64,000 nucleotides of DNA from Prosthecodimorpha staleyi (GCF_018729455.1 NZ_JAHHZF010000003.1:1-64000); one strand, 5' to 3'. Shown: positions 36,819 through 47,108, counted from the first letter of the stretch. The notes: a model not told the origin generated them from the sequence alone. Numbers and translations are program-made.

Positions 36819-38357
36819 TCAATACCAGGCATCCGCGACGGCGGCCTTGCGCCGGGCGACGAAATCGTCGAGCGCGTCGGCGATGCCCGGATCGAGCGGC
36901 GGCGGCTCATAGGCAGCGAGCGCGCCGCGCCAGGCCTTCTGGGCACGCCGCGCGATATCCTGCCCGCCCTCCTCGCGCCACTGCTCGTAGGAATTGGAGT
37001 CCGACAGGGCGAAATCGTAGAAGGCCGTCTCGAAGTGGCGCAGGGTGTGCGGCGCGCCGAGGAAATGGCCGCCGGGCGGGACCGACCGGAAGGCATCGAG
37101 CGCGAAGCTGTCCTCGTCGAGCGCGAGCCCGCCGGCCAGCACATGGAAGGCGCCGAGCTGCTCGGCATCGATCATGAACTTCTCGTAGCTCATCGCCAGG
37201 CCGCCCTCGAGCCAGCCGGCGGCATGCAGCACGAAATGGGCGCCGGCGAGCAGGGCCGGCCACAGCGAATTGGCGCTCTCCGAGGCCGCCTGGGCGTCGG
37301 GCAGCTTCGAGGCGCAGAGATTGCCGCCGCAGCGCAGCGGCACGCCGAGCCGGCGCGCCAACTGCCCGATCGCGAAATAGGCGAGCGCCGGCTCCGGGGT
37401 GCCGAAGGTCGGGGCGCCGGATTTCAGCGACATGGACGAGAGGAAGTTGCCGAGGATCGCCGGCGCGCCCGGCCGGACCAGCTGGGTCAGCGCGACGCAG
37501 ACCATCGCCTCGGCGAAGCATTGCGCCAGCGCCCCGGCGGTGGTGACCGGCCCCATGGCGCCGCCGAGAATGAAGGGCACGCAGACCGCCGCCTGGTTGG
37601 CCGCCGCATAGGTGCGAATGACCCGCGCGGCCTCGCCGTCGAGGAGCAGGGGCGAGTTCACGTTGACGTTGCCGAGGATCACGCAATGGCGGTCGACGAA
37701 GGCCTCGCCGAACACCAGCCGCACCAGGTCGATCGAATCGGCGGCGCGGGCGGCGGTCGTCACCGAGCCCATGAAGGGCTTGTCGGAGAAGCGGATATGC
37801 GCCGCCACCATGTCGAGATGGCGCTTGTTGACCGGCAGGTCGACCGGCTCGCAGACCGTGCCGCCCGAATGGTGCAGGTGGGGCGAGGCATAGGCGAGCT
37901 TCACGAAATTCTCGAAATCCGCGATCGTGCCGTAGCGGCGCCCGCCGTCCAGATCGGTGACGAAGGGCGAGCCGTAGGCGGGCGCGAAGACGACCGCATC
38001 GCCGCCGATGACCACGTTGCGCGCCGGATTGCGCGCATGCTGCACGAAGGCGGCGGGCGCGGAGGCCCGGATGATCGCGCGCACCAGGCCGGGCGGAAAG
38101 CGCAGGCGGCCGTTCTCAAGGGTGGCACCGGCCGCGACGAACAGCCGGTTGGCCTCCTCGTCGCCGCGGATCTCGAAGCCGACCTCCGCCAGGAGCCGGT
38201 CGGCGGCCTCCTCGATGCGGACGAGCCCCTCCTCCGACAAGAGCGCATAGGGCGGGATCGTGCGGGTCAGATAGGCCGGGCGCGGCGGGCCGCCGGCCTG
38301 CCGGACCCGTTGCCGTGCCGCCCGCCCCCCGCTGCGCATCCGTGCTCCGTCCGACAT
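36819..38357 (-). CDS. MttB-superfamily corrinoid-dependent methyltransferase, non-pyrrolysine
   Basis: A 512-residue trimethylamine methyltransferase-family protein. It reads through without an in-frame TAG, so it is one of the non-pyrrolysine members, several of which demethylate quaternary amines such as glycine betaine or proline betaine, passing the methyl group to a corrinoid protein. Recognisable segments are SGGTVCEPVDLP, LGNVNVNSPLLLDGEAARV and NGN-like GGNLCASKLP. The start at 38357 has a GGAGGCGGG site. A LysR gene is divergent and a GlxA regulator follows. No corrinoid protein gene lies next to it. Confidence 0.88.
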   Translation of the reverse strand: MSDGARMRSGGRAARQRVRQAGGPPRPAYLTRTIPPYALLSEEGLVRIEEAADRLLAEVGFEIRGDEEANRLFVAAGATLENGRLRFPPGLVRAIIRASAPAAFVQHARNPARNVVIGGDAVVFAPAYGSPFVTDLDGGRRYGTIADFENFVKLAYASPHLHHSGGTVCEPVDLPVNKRHLDMVAAHIRFSDKPFMGSVTTAARAADSIDLVRLVFGEAFVDRHCVILGNVNVNSPLLLDGEAARVIRTYAAANQAAVCVPFILGGAMGPVTTAGALAQCFAEAMVCVALTQLVRPGAPAILGNFLSSMSLKSGAPTFGTPEPALAYFAIGQLARRLGVPLRCGGNLCASKLPDAQAASESANSLWPALLAGAHFVLHAAGWLEGGLAMSYEKFMIDAEQLGAFHVLAGGLALDEDSFALDAFRSVPPGGHFLGAPHTLRHFETAFYDFALSDSNSYEQWREEGGQDIARRAQKAWRGALAAYEPPPLDPGIADALDDFVARRKAAVADAWY

Positions 38358-38446
38358 GCCCGCCTCCTCACTTTCGGATAGGCTAGGCGCAGGCCGACCG
38401 GCCGTGACCGGTGAAAGATTCGATCTCTGGGATAGAGAGGCTCTAT

Positions 38447-39370
38447 ATGTCGGACGCAACCACATGGCGCCTGCTGCCGGCCATGGCGGTGTTCGAGGCG
38501 GCCGGGCGGCTCGGCAGTTTCACGCGCGCCGGGCGCGAACTCGGCATCTCGCAGGAATCGGTCAGCTACGCGATCCGCAAGCTCGAACAGGAGATCGGCC
38601 GGCCGCTCTTCGAGCGCGGCCACCGGCAGGTGGCGCTGACGCCGGCCGGGCGCGAATTGCACGACCATGTCGGGATGGGTCTCGGTCATGTCCGCCGCGC
38701 CTTCGAGGCGCTGCGGCCGGCACGCGAGCGGGACGGACCGGTGACGCTGTCCTGTTCGACCGCCTTCGCGCGTTTCTGGCTGCTGCCGCGGCTGGCCGAA
38801 TTCCGGGCCGACCTTCCCGCCGTCGACCTGCGCCTGCAGACCACCGACCGGGACCTGGACATCGCCGCGGAGGGCGTCGATCTGGGCATCCGCTACGGCG
38901 GCGGCATCTTCGGACACTATGAGAGTGCGGTCTTCGCCCCCGAGGTCATCTATCCGGTGGCGAGCCCCCGGCTGACCGAGAGGTCCAGCGAGCCGATGCC
39001 CTGGACGCTCGCGACGCTGGCGGCCGCGCCGCTGATCCATCTGGAAGAACCGGTGCGCGCCTGCCCGGACTGGTTCGACTTCGCGCGCGCCAGCGGCATG
39101 CCGCCCCTGCCGCGCACGGGACTGAAGCTCAACGATTATGCGCTCGTCCTTCAGGCCGCACTCGAAGGCCAGGGCGTGGCGCTCGGCTGGCACCATCTGG
39201 TCGACAGTCTGATCGCCAGCGGCTTCCTGGTCCGCCCCGTCGCCGAGGACTGGCGCACCGCGGTCGACTATTGCGTCGTCTGGTCGGGACCGCTCGGCCC
39301 GGCCGCCCGCAGCGTCCGTGACTGGCTGATGGCGCGCGGTTACGCACAAGCGGACGCGAGTGGCGGGTGA
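38447..39370 (+). CDS. LysR-family transcriptional regulator
   Basis: A 307-residue regulator of the GcvA-like branch: an N-terminal winged HTH (MAVFEAAGRLGSFTRAGRELGISQESVSYAIRKLE, written here only as far as it is recognisable by its SFTRAGRELGIS core) and a periplasmic-binding-like effector domain from about residue 95. The ATG at 38447 has a GAGAGG site. The GTG at 38411 would add 12 residues. It is divergent from the mttB-family gene, with about 90 bases between, and is the obvious candidate to control it. Confidence 0.9.
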   Translation: MSDATTWRLLPAMAVFEAAGRLGSFTRAGRELGISQESVSYAIRKLEQEIGRPLFERGHRQVALTPAGRELHDHVGMGLGHVRRAFEALRPARERDGPVTLSCSTAFARFWLLPRLAEFRADLPAVDLRLQTTDRDLDIAAEGVDLGIRYGGGIFGHYESAVFAPEVIYPVASPRLTERSSEPMPWTLATLAAAPLIHLEEPVRACPDWFDFARASGMPPLPRTGLKLNDYALVLQAALEGQGVALGWHHLVDSLIASGFLVRPVAEDWRTAVDYCVVWSGPLGPAARSVRDWLMARGYAQADASGG

Positions 39371-39384
39371 CCGGCGGCCGGCGA

Positions 39385-39693
39385 TCAGCCGAACTTGAAC
39401 AGCACGCCGAAGCCGCCGCGCGGATAGTTCCACTCGATCTCGCCCTTCTCCTCGCACAGGACCCGGCAGGTGCCGCATTCCATGCAGCCGTCGGGCGTGA
39501 TCTCGACCTGGCCGCGTTCGTTCTGCTCGTAGCATTTGGCCGGGCAGATGCGGGTCAGCGCCAGGAGCGCGGCGCTCGGCGTCTCGTGCGGGGCGACCTT
39601 GATGTGCGGGCGCCCGGCATCGACCAGATAGCGGTTCTGGAACAGCTTGTCCTCGACGCGCACATCCTGCGCCGGCTTGACGATGGCATTCAT
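39385..39693 (-). CDS. fixX: ferredoxin-like protein FixX
   Basis: A 102-residue small iron-sulfur protein ending the fixABCX operon. ICPAKCYE and [14 protein letters not shown] carry the cysteines, and the C terminus [17 protein letters not shown] is invariant in the family. It hands electrons between FixC and an acceptor, in nitrogen fixers nitrogenase via ferredoxin or flavodoxin. It lies 53 bases after fixC. No nif gene is visible, so a nitrogen-fixation role is not established. Confidence 0.93.
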   Translation of the reverse strand: MNAIVKPAQDVRVEDKLFQNRYLVDAGRPHIKVAPHETPSAALLALTRICPAKCYEQNERGQVEITPDGCMECGTCRVLCEEKGEIEWNYPRGGFGVLFKFG

Positions 39694-39746
39694 GGCGGTC
39701 CTCCGGTCATGGTGATCGAGCAGTCGAAATCAGCGAGAGGCCGGCG

Positions 39747-41054
39747 TCAGCGCCAGGCCAGCGCGAGCCTGAAGGCGTCACCGATCAGGCCGAGGCGGGA
39801 GCGCGCCTTGACGAAGGCGCGGGTGGTCTCGCGCTCCTTGTCGAGCTTCGGCGTGCCGTCGACATGCAGGAAATTCTGCGCCGCCTTGGACACCAGCTGC
39901 GGATAGGTCATGAAGAAATTCTGCGAATTGGTGTGCAGAAGGTTCGGCATGTCCTTGTATTTCTTGAGATCCTTGATGACGAAACTGTCGTCCAGCATCT
40001 TCTTGTAGAGGATGAGATTATCCTTCGTCATCGGGTCGCGCCGGCTCTTGACCTGGAAGATCGCCTCCGCAGCGATCCGCCCCGACGTCATGGCGAGGTT
40101 GGAGCCTTCGCGATGAATGGCGTTGTTGAGCTGGGCGGCATCGCCGACCATCACCCAGCCGTCGCCGCAGAGTTCCGGGATCGCCCGGTAGCCGCCCTCC
40201 GGGATCAGATGGGCGGCATATTCCTTGACCTCGGAGCCTTCGAGCAGCGGACGGATCGAGGGATGCCGCTTGAAGTCTTCGAGCAGCGCGTAGGGGCTTT
40301 CCATCGCCTGGGCGAAATCCGAGACGAGGCAGCCGATGCCGACGGAGACGGATTCCCGGTTGGTGTAGAGGAAGGCGAGGCCGGTCATGCCCTTGGAGAT
40401 GGTGCCGGCGGCCTCGATGACGCAGCCCTCGTCGCCGCGCAGGTTGAAGCGCGCCTCGATCACCTCCTGCGGCAGGAAATGCATCTCCTTGACGGCGAGC
40501 GCCACGGTCTCGGGCTTGGGCGGCGTGCGCAGGCCGGCGCGGGTGCCGAGCAGGCCGTTGACGCCCTCCGCCAGCACGACCACGTCGGCATGGACGATGC
40601 CGCCGCGCCGGTCGGTGCGCACGCCGATCACCTTGCCGTAGGCGTCTTGGATCAGTTCGGTGACGGTGGTCTCCGTCAGCACCGTGGCGCCGGCCTCGCG
40701 CACCTTGCGCGAGAACCACTTGTCGAACTGGGCGCGCACGATGGTGTAGCGGTTCGGCCGGTCCGAGTTGAAGTCCTCCGACCGGTAGTGCATCCCGGTA
40801 TGCGAGGTGTCGTCCATCATCCAGAAGCGCTGCTCGACGATATGACGCTCTAGCGGCGCATCCTCCCGGAAGTCCGGGATGATCTTCTCCAGCATGTCGG
40901 CATACATGATGGCGCCCTGCACGTTCTTGGAGCCGGAATATTCTCCGCGCTCCAGCTGCAGGACCTTCAGGCCGCGGCTCGCCAGCGTATAGGCGGCGGC
41001 ATTGCCGGACATGCCGGCGCCGACCACGATGGCATCGAACTTTTCCTCGATCAT
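39747..41054 (-). CDS. fixC: FAD-dependent oxidoreductase FixC
   Basis: A 435-residue flavoprotein of the ETF-quinone oxidoreductase-related family. The N-terminal dinucleotide fold is [31 protein letters not shown] follows, and [19 protein letters not shown] is the FAD C-terminal motif. FixABCX complexes bifurcate electrons from NADH to quinone and a low-potential carrier. The start at 41054 has a GGGAG site. It follows fixB by 39 bases and precedes fixX. Confidence 0.93.
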   Translation of the reverse strand: MIEEKFDAIVVGAGMSGNAAAYTLASRGLKVLQLERGEYSGSKNVQGAIMYADMLEKIIPDFREDAPLERHIVEQRFWMMDDTSHTGMHYRSEDFNSDRPNRYTIVRAQFDKWFSRKVREAGATVLTETTVTELIQDAYGKVIGVRTDRRGGIVHADVVVLAEGVNGLLGTRAGLRTPPKPETVALAVKEMHFLPQEVIEARFNLRGDEGCVIEAAGTISKGMTGLAFLYTNRESVSVGIGCLVSDFAQAMESPYALLEDFKRHPSIRPLLEGSEVKEYAAHLIPEGGYRAIPELCGDGWVMVGDAAQLNNAIHREGSNLAMTSGRIAAEAIFQVKSRRDPMTKDNLILYKKMLDDSFVIKDLKKYKDMPNLLHTNSQNFFMTYPQLVSKAAQNFLHVDGTPKLDKERETTRAFVKARSRLGLIGDAFRLALAWR

Positions 41055-41093
41055 GGGACGGCTCCCTTGGGGGATGGCGGGATCGGGTGGGGG

Positions 41094-42200
41094 TCAGCCG
41101 GCGAGCTTGTCGCGGTTGTGCGGCGACAGGCGGCGGGCGAAGGCGTCGGTGAGCGCCGGCAGCAGCCGGATCGCGTCGGCGACGATGCCGACATGGGCGA
41201 AATCGAAGATCGGCGCGTTGCGGTCGGTGTTGATCGCCACGATCAGGTCTGCGCCCTCGACCCCGACCCGGTGCTGGATCGCGCCCGAGATGCCGGCGGC
41301 GATGTAGAGCTTCGGCCGGATGGTCTTGCCGGTCTGGCCGATCTGGCGGTCCGACGGCATCCAGCCCTTTTGCACGACCGGGCGCGAGCAGCCGAACTCA
41401 GCACCGATCGTGCGGGCGAGCCCGCGGACCAGCTGGAAATTCTCCGCCGCGCCGAGCCCCATGCCGCCGGCCACGACCACGTCCGCATAGGCGAGGTTCG
41501 ACGTGCCGGCGTCGCGATCGGGCAGGAAGGACAGGATCTTGGTGACGATGTCGTCCTCGATCAGGCCGAGCGGATGCCTCACCACCCGGCCGATCGGCCG
41601 CTCCCGGCGCTCCGGCATGGCCATGACGCGCGGCCGGACCGTGGCCATCTGCGGCCGGAAGTTCAGCGTGTAGATGGTGCACAGCAGCGAGCCGCCGAAG
41701 GTCGGCCGGGTCGCGGCGAGCGAACCGTCCTGGTCGACGGCGAGTTCGGTGCAGTCGGCGGTCAGCCCGGTCAGGAGCGTCGTCGCCACCGAGCCGGCGA
41801 GGTCGCGGCCGAGCGTGGTCGCGCCGAGCAGCAGGATCTCGGGCTTGTAGGTGTTGACGAGATCGGTCAGCGCCTTGGAGAAGGGCTCGTTGCGGTAGTC
41901 CGCCAGCAGCGGATCCTCGATCAGATAGGCGAGGTCGGCGCCATAGGCGAAGCATTCGGCGACGGCCGCCTGCGTGGCCTCGCCGGGTGGGCCGAGCACG
42001 ACGCCGGCCAGCTCGACGCCGAGCCGGTCGGCGAGCTTGCGCCCCTCCCCCATCAGTTCGAACGAGACCGGATGGACCTGGCCGCGCTCGACCTCGACGA
42101 ACACCCAGACATGCCGGTAGGCCTTGAAATGATCGGGCAACTCTTTCTTCATGCCCGCGCGCGACGGGGCGGCGGCGGCCTGGGGCTTGGCTTCGGTCAT
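41094..42200 (-). CDS. fixB: electron transfer flavoprotein alpha-subunit FixB
   Basis: A 368-residue ETF-alpha. The N-terminal adenine-nucleotide alpha-hydrolase-like domain begins [14 protein letters not shown]. The C-terminal FAD domain has the signature [24 protein letters not shown] (recognisable by GQTGK and AGISGAIQH) and the [15 protein letters not shown] loop. With FixA it forms the dimeric flavoprotein that receives electrons for FixC. CGAGGAGAG lies upstream of the start. It follows fixA by 22 bases. Confidence 0.94.
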   Translation of the reverse strand: MTEAKPQAAAAPSRAGMKKELPDHFKAYRHVWVFVEVERGQVHPVSFELMGEGRKLADRLGVELAGVVLGPPGEATQAAVAECFAYGADLAYLIEDPLLADYRNEPFSKALTDLVNTYKPEILLLGATTLGRDLAGSVATTLLTGLTADCTELAVDQDGSLAATRPTFGGSLLCTIYTLNFRPQMATVRPRVMAMPERRERPIGRVVRHPLGLIEDDIVTKILSFLPDRDAGTSNLAYADVVVAGGMGLGAAENFQLVRGLARTIGAEFGCSRPVVQKGWMPSDRQIGQTGKTIRPKLYIAAGISGAIQHRVGVEGADLIVAINTDRNAPIFDFAHVGIVADAIRLLPALTDAFARRLSPHNRDKLAG

Positions 42201-42222
42201 GGCTCTCTCCTCGCGCGGGCGC

Positions 42223-43071
42223 TCAGGCCGTCTGGGCCGCGATCAGCTCGGCCTCGAGCTTCGGCAACCGGGTGAACAGGGCATCGATCAGCGCATCGGC
42301 CGTGTCGCGGGCGGCGGGCCGCCCCTCGATCAACGCGGCCTTCTCGGAGCGGGCGGTCGGCGCGAAGACGCGCTTGACCACGGTGGGGGAGCCGCGCAGG
42401 CCGCATTTGCCGATATCCTCGATGCCGGCATCCTTGGCGCTCCAGACCACGATCGGCTCCCGGGCGGCGCGCAGGGCGTCCGCCATGGTGCCGCGGCGCA
42501 TCTCGTTGGAGCCTTCCAGCATGGTGACCAGGCAGGGCAGCCGGGTCGCCAGCACCTGCGTGCCGCCCTCCGCGCGCCGCTCGACGTCGATGGACCGGCC
42601 GTCGAGGTCGACCGCGCCGAGCTTGGAGACATAGGTGAGCTGCAGGAGGCCCAGCCGCTTGGCGATGCCCGGGCCGACTTGGGCGGTGTCGCCGTCGATG
42701 GTCTGCTTGCCGGCGAAGACCAGATCGGCCGGCCCGAAGGTCTCGCCGATCTTGCGGATCGCGGCGGCGAGCGCGTAGGAAGTCGCCAGCGTGTCGGAGC
42801 CGGCGAAGAAGCGGTCGGTCAGGAGGACCGCGCGGTCGGCCCCGAAGGTCAGCGCCTTGCGCAGCGAATCCTCAGCCGTCGGCGGCCCCATGGTCACCAC
42901 CGTGACGGTACCACCGAGCCGATCGCGCAGGCGCAGGGCCTCTTCGAGCGCGAACAGATCGTAGGGGTTGATGATCGTCGGAACGCCCTGGCGCATGATC
43001 GTGTTGGTCACGGGATGGACGCGGATCTGCGCGCTGTCGGGGACCTGTTTGATGCAGACGACGATATGCAT
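42223..43071 (-). CDS. fixA: electron transfer flavoprotein beta-subunit FixA
   Basis: A 282-residue ETF-beta with the family N terminus [20 protein letters not shown] and the [15 protein letters not shown] loop. It is the first gene of fixABCX. The start at 43071 has a GGGAGA site, and the open frame beyond it (to 43986) is antisense to the divergent dehydrogenase and not family-like. It is divergent from the aminoadipate semialdehyde dehydrogenase gene across a 559-base gap that must carry both promoters. Confidence 0.94.
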   Translation of the reverse strand: MHIVVCIKQVPDSAQIRVHPVTNTIMRQGVPTIINPYDLFALEEALRLRDRLGGTVTVVTMGPPTAEDSLRKALTFGADRAVLLTDRFFAGSDTLATSYALAAAIRKIGETFGPADLVFAGKQTIDGDTAQVGPGIAKRLGLLQLTYVSKLGAVDLDGRSIDVERRAEGGTQVLATRLPCLVTMLEGSNEMRRGTMADALRAAREPIVVWSAKDAGIEDIGKCGLRGSPTVVKRVFAPTARSEKAALIEGRPAARDTADALIDALFTRLPKLEAELIAAQTA

Positions 43072-43630
43072 GCACGTCTCCCGGCTGTCATGATGGCGCC
43101 CCGGCGCCGTTCGAGAGATCAAGAGCATCAGCCGTGCCAAGCCGGCATCCATTTGACTTCGCTTTCCTTTTCGAATGAACGGCGCTCCCTGGTACCACCC
43201 TGTCGCAAAGCCGACAGACACGTCATGTCGCGACCGCGGCGGCACGGACGCCAGATCGGTTCCAAGCCGCGCTCGGCGGCGCGGAGACATCGTGCCGCTC
43301 CGGGATCGGCGAGGGGCCACGGCATCAACGGCTGCGCTGGACACCCAGGGCCGAAACGTCGACGCCCGGTCCGGGGCCGATCGAAATCCGTCCCGGGGCG
43401 CTGCTCCGGGCGTCATGCACGGCTTGCGATACGCCCATCCCGTCATCGCCGGTCGTTTTTCGGCAGCCTTCCGCACGGGACGGTGATAAACAGCCCGCAT
43501 TCGACAGGGCAGGTCGCGGCCGGAGGCCATCCGCCGATCGGGACGCGCCCAGAACCAACATCGCGAGTCGGTCCCTTGCTGGCGGGTCGTGCCGATCCGG
43601 ATGGGACGGGCTCCAGCCGCGGGACAAACC
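43072..43630. other. divergent intergenic region fixA / amaB
   Basis: The largest unrepeated gap in the window. The stretch 43150-43180 is relatively AT-rich (TTTGACTTCG followed by TTTTCGAATGAAC) and could hold a promoter for either side, but no good -35/-10 pair was found. Small frames on both strands here have arginine- and proline-rich shadow composition. No NifA-type TGT-N10-ACA site or sigma-54 GG-N10-GC element was recognised. Confidence 0.4.
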
Positions 43631-45175
43631 ATGACCGATACCGACCAGACCGCCTCCGGCCTCGCGCGCGAAACCGCCCTCCTGCTGGAAGGCCTCGGGG
43701 CCAGCCTGAGGGCCGGCGACGCGATCGTCGTGCGCTCGCCCATCGACGGCTCGGTCCTGGCGCGGCTGGCCGAGGCCGGTGCCGACGAAACGACGGCGGC
43801 GATCGGACGGGCCGATGCGGCGTTCCGGGACTGGCGCCGCGTGCCCGCGCCGAAGCGCGGCGAACTCGTCCGCCTGCTCGGCGAGGAGCTGCGCACCCAC
43901 AAGGCCGCGCTCGGCCGGCTGGTCTCGCTCGAAGTCGGCAAGATCACCTCGGAGGGCCTCGGCGAGGTCCAGGAGATGATCGACATCTGCGACTTCGCCG
44001 TCGGCCTGTCGCGCCAGCTCTACGGACTGACCATCGCCACCGAGCGGCCGAACCATCGGATGATGGAAACCTGGCATCCGCTCGGCGTCGTCGGCGTGAT
44101 CTCGGCCTTCAACTTCCCCGTCGCGGTCTGGTCCTGGAATGCGGCGCTGGCCTTCGTGTGCGGCAATTCCGTCGTTTGGAAACCGTCGGAAAAGACCCCG
44201 CTGACCGCCCTCGCCGTCGCGGCCATCTTCGAGCGGGCCGTGGCCCGGTTCCGTGCCGAGGGCGGCACGGCGCCGGAAGGTCTTCTTGAGGTTGTGATCG
44301 GCGGGCGCGCCTCCGGCGAGGCGCTGGTCGACGATCCGCGCGTGCCGCTGGTCTCCGCGACCGGCTCGACCGTCATGGGCCGCGCGGTCGGCCCGCGTCT
44401 CGCCAAGCGCTTCGCCCGGGCGATCCTGGAACTTGGCGGCAACAACGCCGCCATCGTCTGCCCCTCGGCCGATCTCGACCTGACGTTGCGCGGCGTCGCC
44501 TTCGCGGCCATGGGCACGGCCGGTCAGCGCTGCACCACGCTGCGCCGCCTGTTCGTTCACGACAGCGTTTACGACCGCCTCGTGCCGCGCCTGAAGAAGG
44601 CCTATGGCTCGGTCAAGATCGGCAATCCGCTCGAGGCCGGCACCCTGGTCGGTCCGCTCATCGACGAGCGCGCCTTCACGGCCATGCAGGCCGCGCTCGA
44701 CGCGGCCACCAAGGCCGGCGGCACGGTCACCGGCGGCGCCCGCGCCACCGTCGCCGGCTGCGAGGGCGGATTTTACGTCGCTCCGGCGCTGGTCGAGATG
44801 CCCGAGCAGTGCGGCCCGGTGGTCGAGGAGACCTTCGCGCCGATCCTCTATGTGATGCGCTATTCGGATTTCGACGAGGTCATCCGCCAGCACAATGCCG
44901 TGCCGCAGGGCCTGTCCTCGTCGATCTTCACCACCGACATGCGCGAGGCCGAGCGCTTCGTCTCGGCGGAAGGCTCGGATTGCGGCATCGCCAACGTCAA
45001 TATCGGCCCCTCGGGCGCCGAGATCGGCGGCGCCTTCGGCGGCGAGAAGGAGACCGGCGGCGGCCGCGAGGCCGGCTCGGATTCCTGGAAGGCCTATATG
45101 CGCCGCACCACCAATACGGTGAACTACGGCACCACCCTGCCGCTCGCCCAGGGCGTCGTCTTCGACGTGGAGTGA
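43631..45175 (+). CDS. amaB: alpha-aminoadipic semialdehyde dehydrogenase (ALDH7 family)
   Basis: A 514-residue aldehyde dehydrogenase of the ALDH7/AmaB (antiquitin) type. The catalytic Cys301 is in GTAGQRCTTLRR and the general base Glu267 in ILELGGNNAAI, where the NN is characteristic of this family. The C-terminal INP-like NVNIGPSGAEIGGAFGGEKETGGG is also ALDH7-specific. It oxidises alpha-aminoadipate 6-semialdehyde to L-2-aminoadipate in lysine catabolism. The start at 43631 has only a weak ribosome site. Its neighbourhood with glutaryl-CoA dehydrogenase supports lysine degradation. Confidence 0.9.
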   Translation: MTDTDQTASGLARETALLLEGLGASLRAGDAIVVRSPIDGSVLARLAEAGADETTAAIGRADAAFRDWRRVPAPKRGELVRLLGEELRTHKAALGRLVSLEVGKITSEGLGEVQEMIDICDFAVGLSRQLYGLTIATERPNHRMMETWHPLGVVGVISAFNFPVAVWSWNAALAFVCGNSVVWKPSEKTPLTALAVAAIFERAVARFRAEGGTAPEGLLEVVIGGRASGEALVDDPRVPLVSATGSTVMGRAVGPRLAKRFARAILELGGNNAAIVCPSADLDLTLRGVAFAAMGTAGQRCTTLRRLFVHDSVYDRLVPRLKKAYGSVKIGNPLEAGTLVGPLIDERAFTAMQAALDAATKAGGTVTGGARATVAGCEGGFYVAPALVEMPEQCGPVVEETFAPILYVMRYSDFDEVIRQHNAVPQGLSSSIFTTDMREAERFVSAEGSDCGIANVNIGPSGAEIGGAFGGEKETGGGREAGSDSWKAYMRRTTNTVNYGTTLPLAQGVVFDVE

Positions 45176-45335
45176 GGGGCCGGATCGGCTACCGGTCGGT
45201 CCGGCTGTCTCCTTGCCGGGCCGGACGGCTGGCCGGCCTGCACGGGATCGTCGCCGGTTCGGGCGCACGGCGTCTGGACCGGTGATTTTTCACACCGCGC
45301 CGGTCGCCCGATCTCGGCGCTGATCAGGACTGCGA

Positions 45336-45779
45336 TCAGACCTCCGCCCGCCAGGCCAGCGGATGGTCGACCAGCGCTCGATCGAGCGTCATCAGCCGCA
45401 GTCCCTCGACCTGCGCCTGCGCGAGCAGAAGCCGGTCGAAGGGATCGCGGGTCGGCGGCCATGGATCAACCTCCGCCATGACATGGCGGGCGGTAATTGG
45501 CAGCAAGCCAAATCCCTCGGCTGTAAAGAACTCGTGAACCTCGACGAGCGGAATCGGAAGTCCCAGTTTTCCCAGTCGCATCTTGATCGCGATTTCCCAA
45601 AGGGAAACCACGCTGACCTTCAGGGTCGAGCGATGGTCGGCGAGTACTTGCTGATGGCGGTGTGGGACGAGGTCGGAAGTGCCGGAAACGACGTGGATCA
45701 GGATATGCGTGTCCAGCAGCAAACGGCTTGCCTGACGACCTGCGGTGCGTCTGTGCAATCGCAGAACGCGTTTCACCAT
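45336..45779 (-). CDS. PIN-domain toxin, VapC (Sll0205-like) family
   Basis: A 147-residue PIN ribonuclease. The acidic residues are in LLLDTHILIH, SLWEIAIK, RDPFDRLLLAQA and LMTLDRAL, all present, so it should be active. The family usually starts almost directly at the LLLDTH strand. The assigned start at 45779 adds about 19 basic residues, and a TTG within SRLLLDT is an alternative. It overlaps the antitoxin stop by 7 bases, the usual coupled toxin-antitoxin arrangement. It cleaves RNA, usually tRNA, when the antitoxin is lost. Confidence 0.85.
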   Translation of the reverse strand: MVKRVLRLHRRTAGRQASRLLLDTHILIHVVSGTSDLVPHRHQQVLADHRSTLKVSVVSLWEIAIKMRLGKLGLPIPLVEVHEFFTAEGFGLLPITARHVMAEVDPWPPTRDPFDRLLLAQAQVEGLRLMTLDRALVDHPLAWRAEV

Positions 45780-46078
45780 TCGGCTTTGCCTTCCCAGAAG
45801 TCATCCGACAGTGGCTCGTCGAAATCCGGCGATACATGAATGACGGTGCTGTCGATACCGCGCGCTGCGAAGAAGGCGCGGGATCGCGCAAAAATGTCCC
45901 CCGGCACCTTCGCCGTTTGCAATTGAGGCGCATCGACAGAGGACGGAACGAAACTTACGATCGGCTTGCCGTCCTCCGTGACGACGACGTGCTCGCCGTC
46001 GCGGACGCGCTGCAGCAGCTCGGCGATGCGTTCCTCGGCTTCCCGGACGGTGACGACAAGACCCATGGCTGCTTTCAT
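45773..46078 (-). CDS. Phd/YefM-type antitoxin
   Basis: A 101-residue protein. The N-terminal domain VVTVREAEERIAELLQRVRDGEHVVVTEDGKPIVSFVPS (recognisable by its GEHVVVTEDGKP core) is the Phd/YefM DNA-binding fold, and the C-terminal tail would wrap the PIN toxin. The start at 46078 has an AGGAG close by. An internal ATG at 46066 is possible. It precedes and overlaps the toxin gene and would repress the pair's own promoter. Confidence 0.82.
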   Translation of the reverse strand: MKAAMGLVVTVREAEERIAELLQRVRDGEHVVVTEDGKPIVSFVPSSVDAPQLQTAKVPGDIFARSRAFFAARGIDSTVIHVSPDFDEPLSDDFWEGKAEW

Positions 46079-46163
46079 GCTCCTGCCAACCGGAACGAGA
46101 ACAGGATAGCACAGGGCGTCGATCCCGTCTCCGGGCCTGTCCGGCCGCACCGGTCTGGGGGCC

Positions 46164-47108
46164 CTATCCGTCGAGCAGGGCGCGGGCGGTTTCGCTGTCG
46201 GTGCCGAGCGCGTTGACGAGGCGGCCGGCGACCGCCGCGCGGATGGCCGGAGCCTTGGCGGCGCCGACCGCGGCGGCGATGCCGAGCGGTACGGCGGCGA
46301 GCTCGGCCAGCGTCACCGACAGGGTGCGGTCGTCGAAATCCGACGGCACCGGCTTGCCGTCCGCCCCGAAGAAGCGGCCGCAGATCGTCCCGATGGCGCC
46401 CTTGGCGGCGATGGTGCGGATATAGCCCGGATCGATCACGCCATGGCGGAACACGGTTGCGCGCGGCGACATCGAGCCGACGCCGACCAGCGCGATGGTC
46501 GAGCGCCGCATGGTCTCGAACACCGAGCGCACCGCTGCTGTGTCGAGCAGCGCCTTGGCGGCAACGGCATCGTCGACGATCGCCGGCACCGGCAATTGCC
46601 AGGCGCGGCCACCGAGGCCGGCGGCGAGCATGCGGCAGACCTCGCTCGAATGGCTCGGAATTTGGGGCGCGCCGACGCCGCCGATCAGCGAGACGACATC
46701 GACATCCGAGGTCTTGCCGCGCCGGATCGCCGCCGCCACCGCCGCGACCGTGTCGCCGTCCGAGACGCCGAGCACGGCGCCCGGCACCAGCCGGTCCTCG
46801 ATCGTGCGGGCCAGCGCCCGGCCGAGGATCTCGTAGGCATTGTGGGCGCCGGCGCGCGGCTGCACGACGACGGCGAATTCGAGCCCGAAGCGCGCGACGA
46901 GCCGACGCTCCAGCTCGAAATCGCGCATCGCATAGGGGGTGATCTGGATCTCGACGAAGCCCAGATCCATCGCCGCCTTCAGGGCGCGGCTGATGGTCGA
47001 TTCGGAGACGGCAAGCTGGCGGGCGATCTCGTGCTGCGGGAGTTTCTGATCGTAGCGCATCCTGGCGATGCGCAGGATCAGCTCTTCGTCACGACGGTTT
47101 CGGGCCAT
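46164..47108 (-). CDS. SorC/DeoR-family transcriptional regulator
   Basis: A 314-residue SorC-type regulator: an N-terminal HTH (IARMRYDQKLPQHEIARQLAVSES core) and a large sugar-phosphate-binding-like domain with GVSDGDTVAAVA and SLIGGVGAP. The start at 47108 is preferred to the upstream frame. It is 91 bases downstream of the CoA-transferase gene on the same strand and may be in that operon. SorC proteins normally respond to phosphorylated sugars or polyols, so regulation of the CoA-transferase would be unusual. Confidence 0.88.
   Translation of the reverse strand: MARNRRDEELILRIARMRYDQKLPQHEIARQLAVSESTISRALKAAMDLGFVEIQITPYAMRDFELERRLVARFGLEFAVVVQPRAGAHNAYEILGRALARTIEDRLVPGAVLGVSDGDTVAAVAAAIRRGKTSDVDVVSLIGGVGAPQIPSHSSEVCRMLAAGLGGRAWQLPVPAIVDDAVAAKALLDTAAVRSVFETMRRSTIALVGVGSMSPRATVFRHGVIDPGYIRTIAAKGAIGTICGRFFGADGKPVPSDFDDRTLSVTLAELAAVPLGIAAAVGAAKAPAIRAAVAGRLVNALGTDSETARALLDG

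Noticed and set aside
39385-43071. fixABCX as proof of a nitrogen-fixation island
   Set aside because: No nif or other fix genes, no NifA or sigma-54 sites recognised, and the neighbours are catabolic.
42151-44289. 712-residue open frame on the plus strand
   Set aside because: Runs across fixA antisense and the fixA/amaB gap and overlaps the true amaB frame. Not protein-like.
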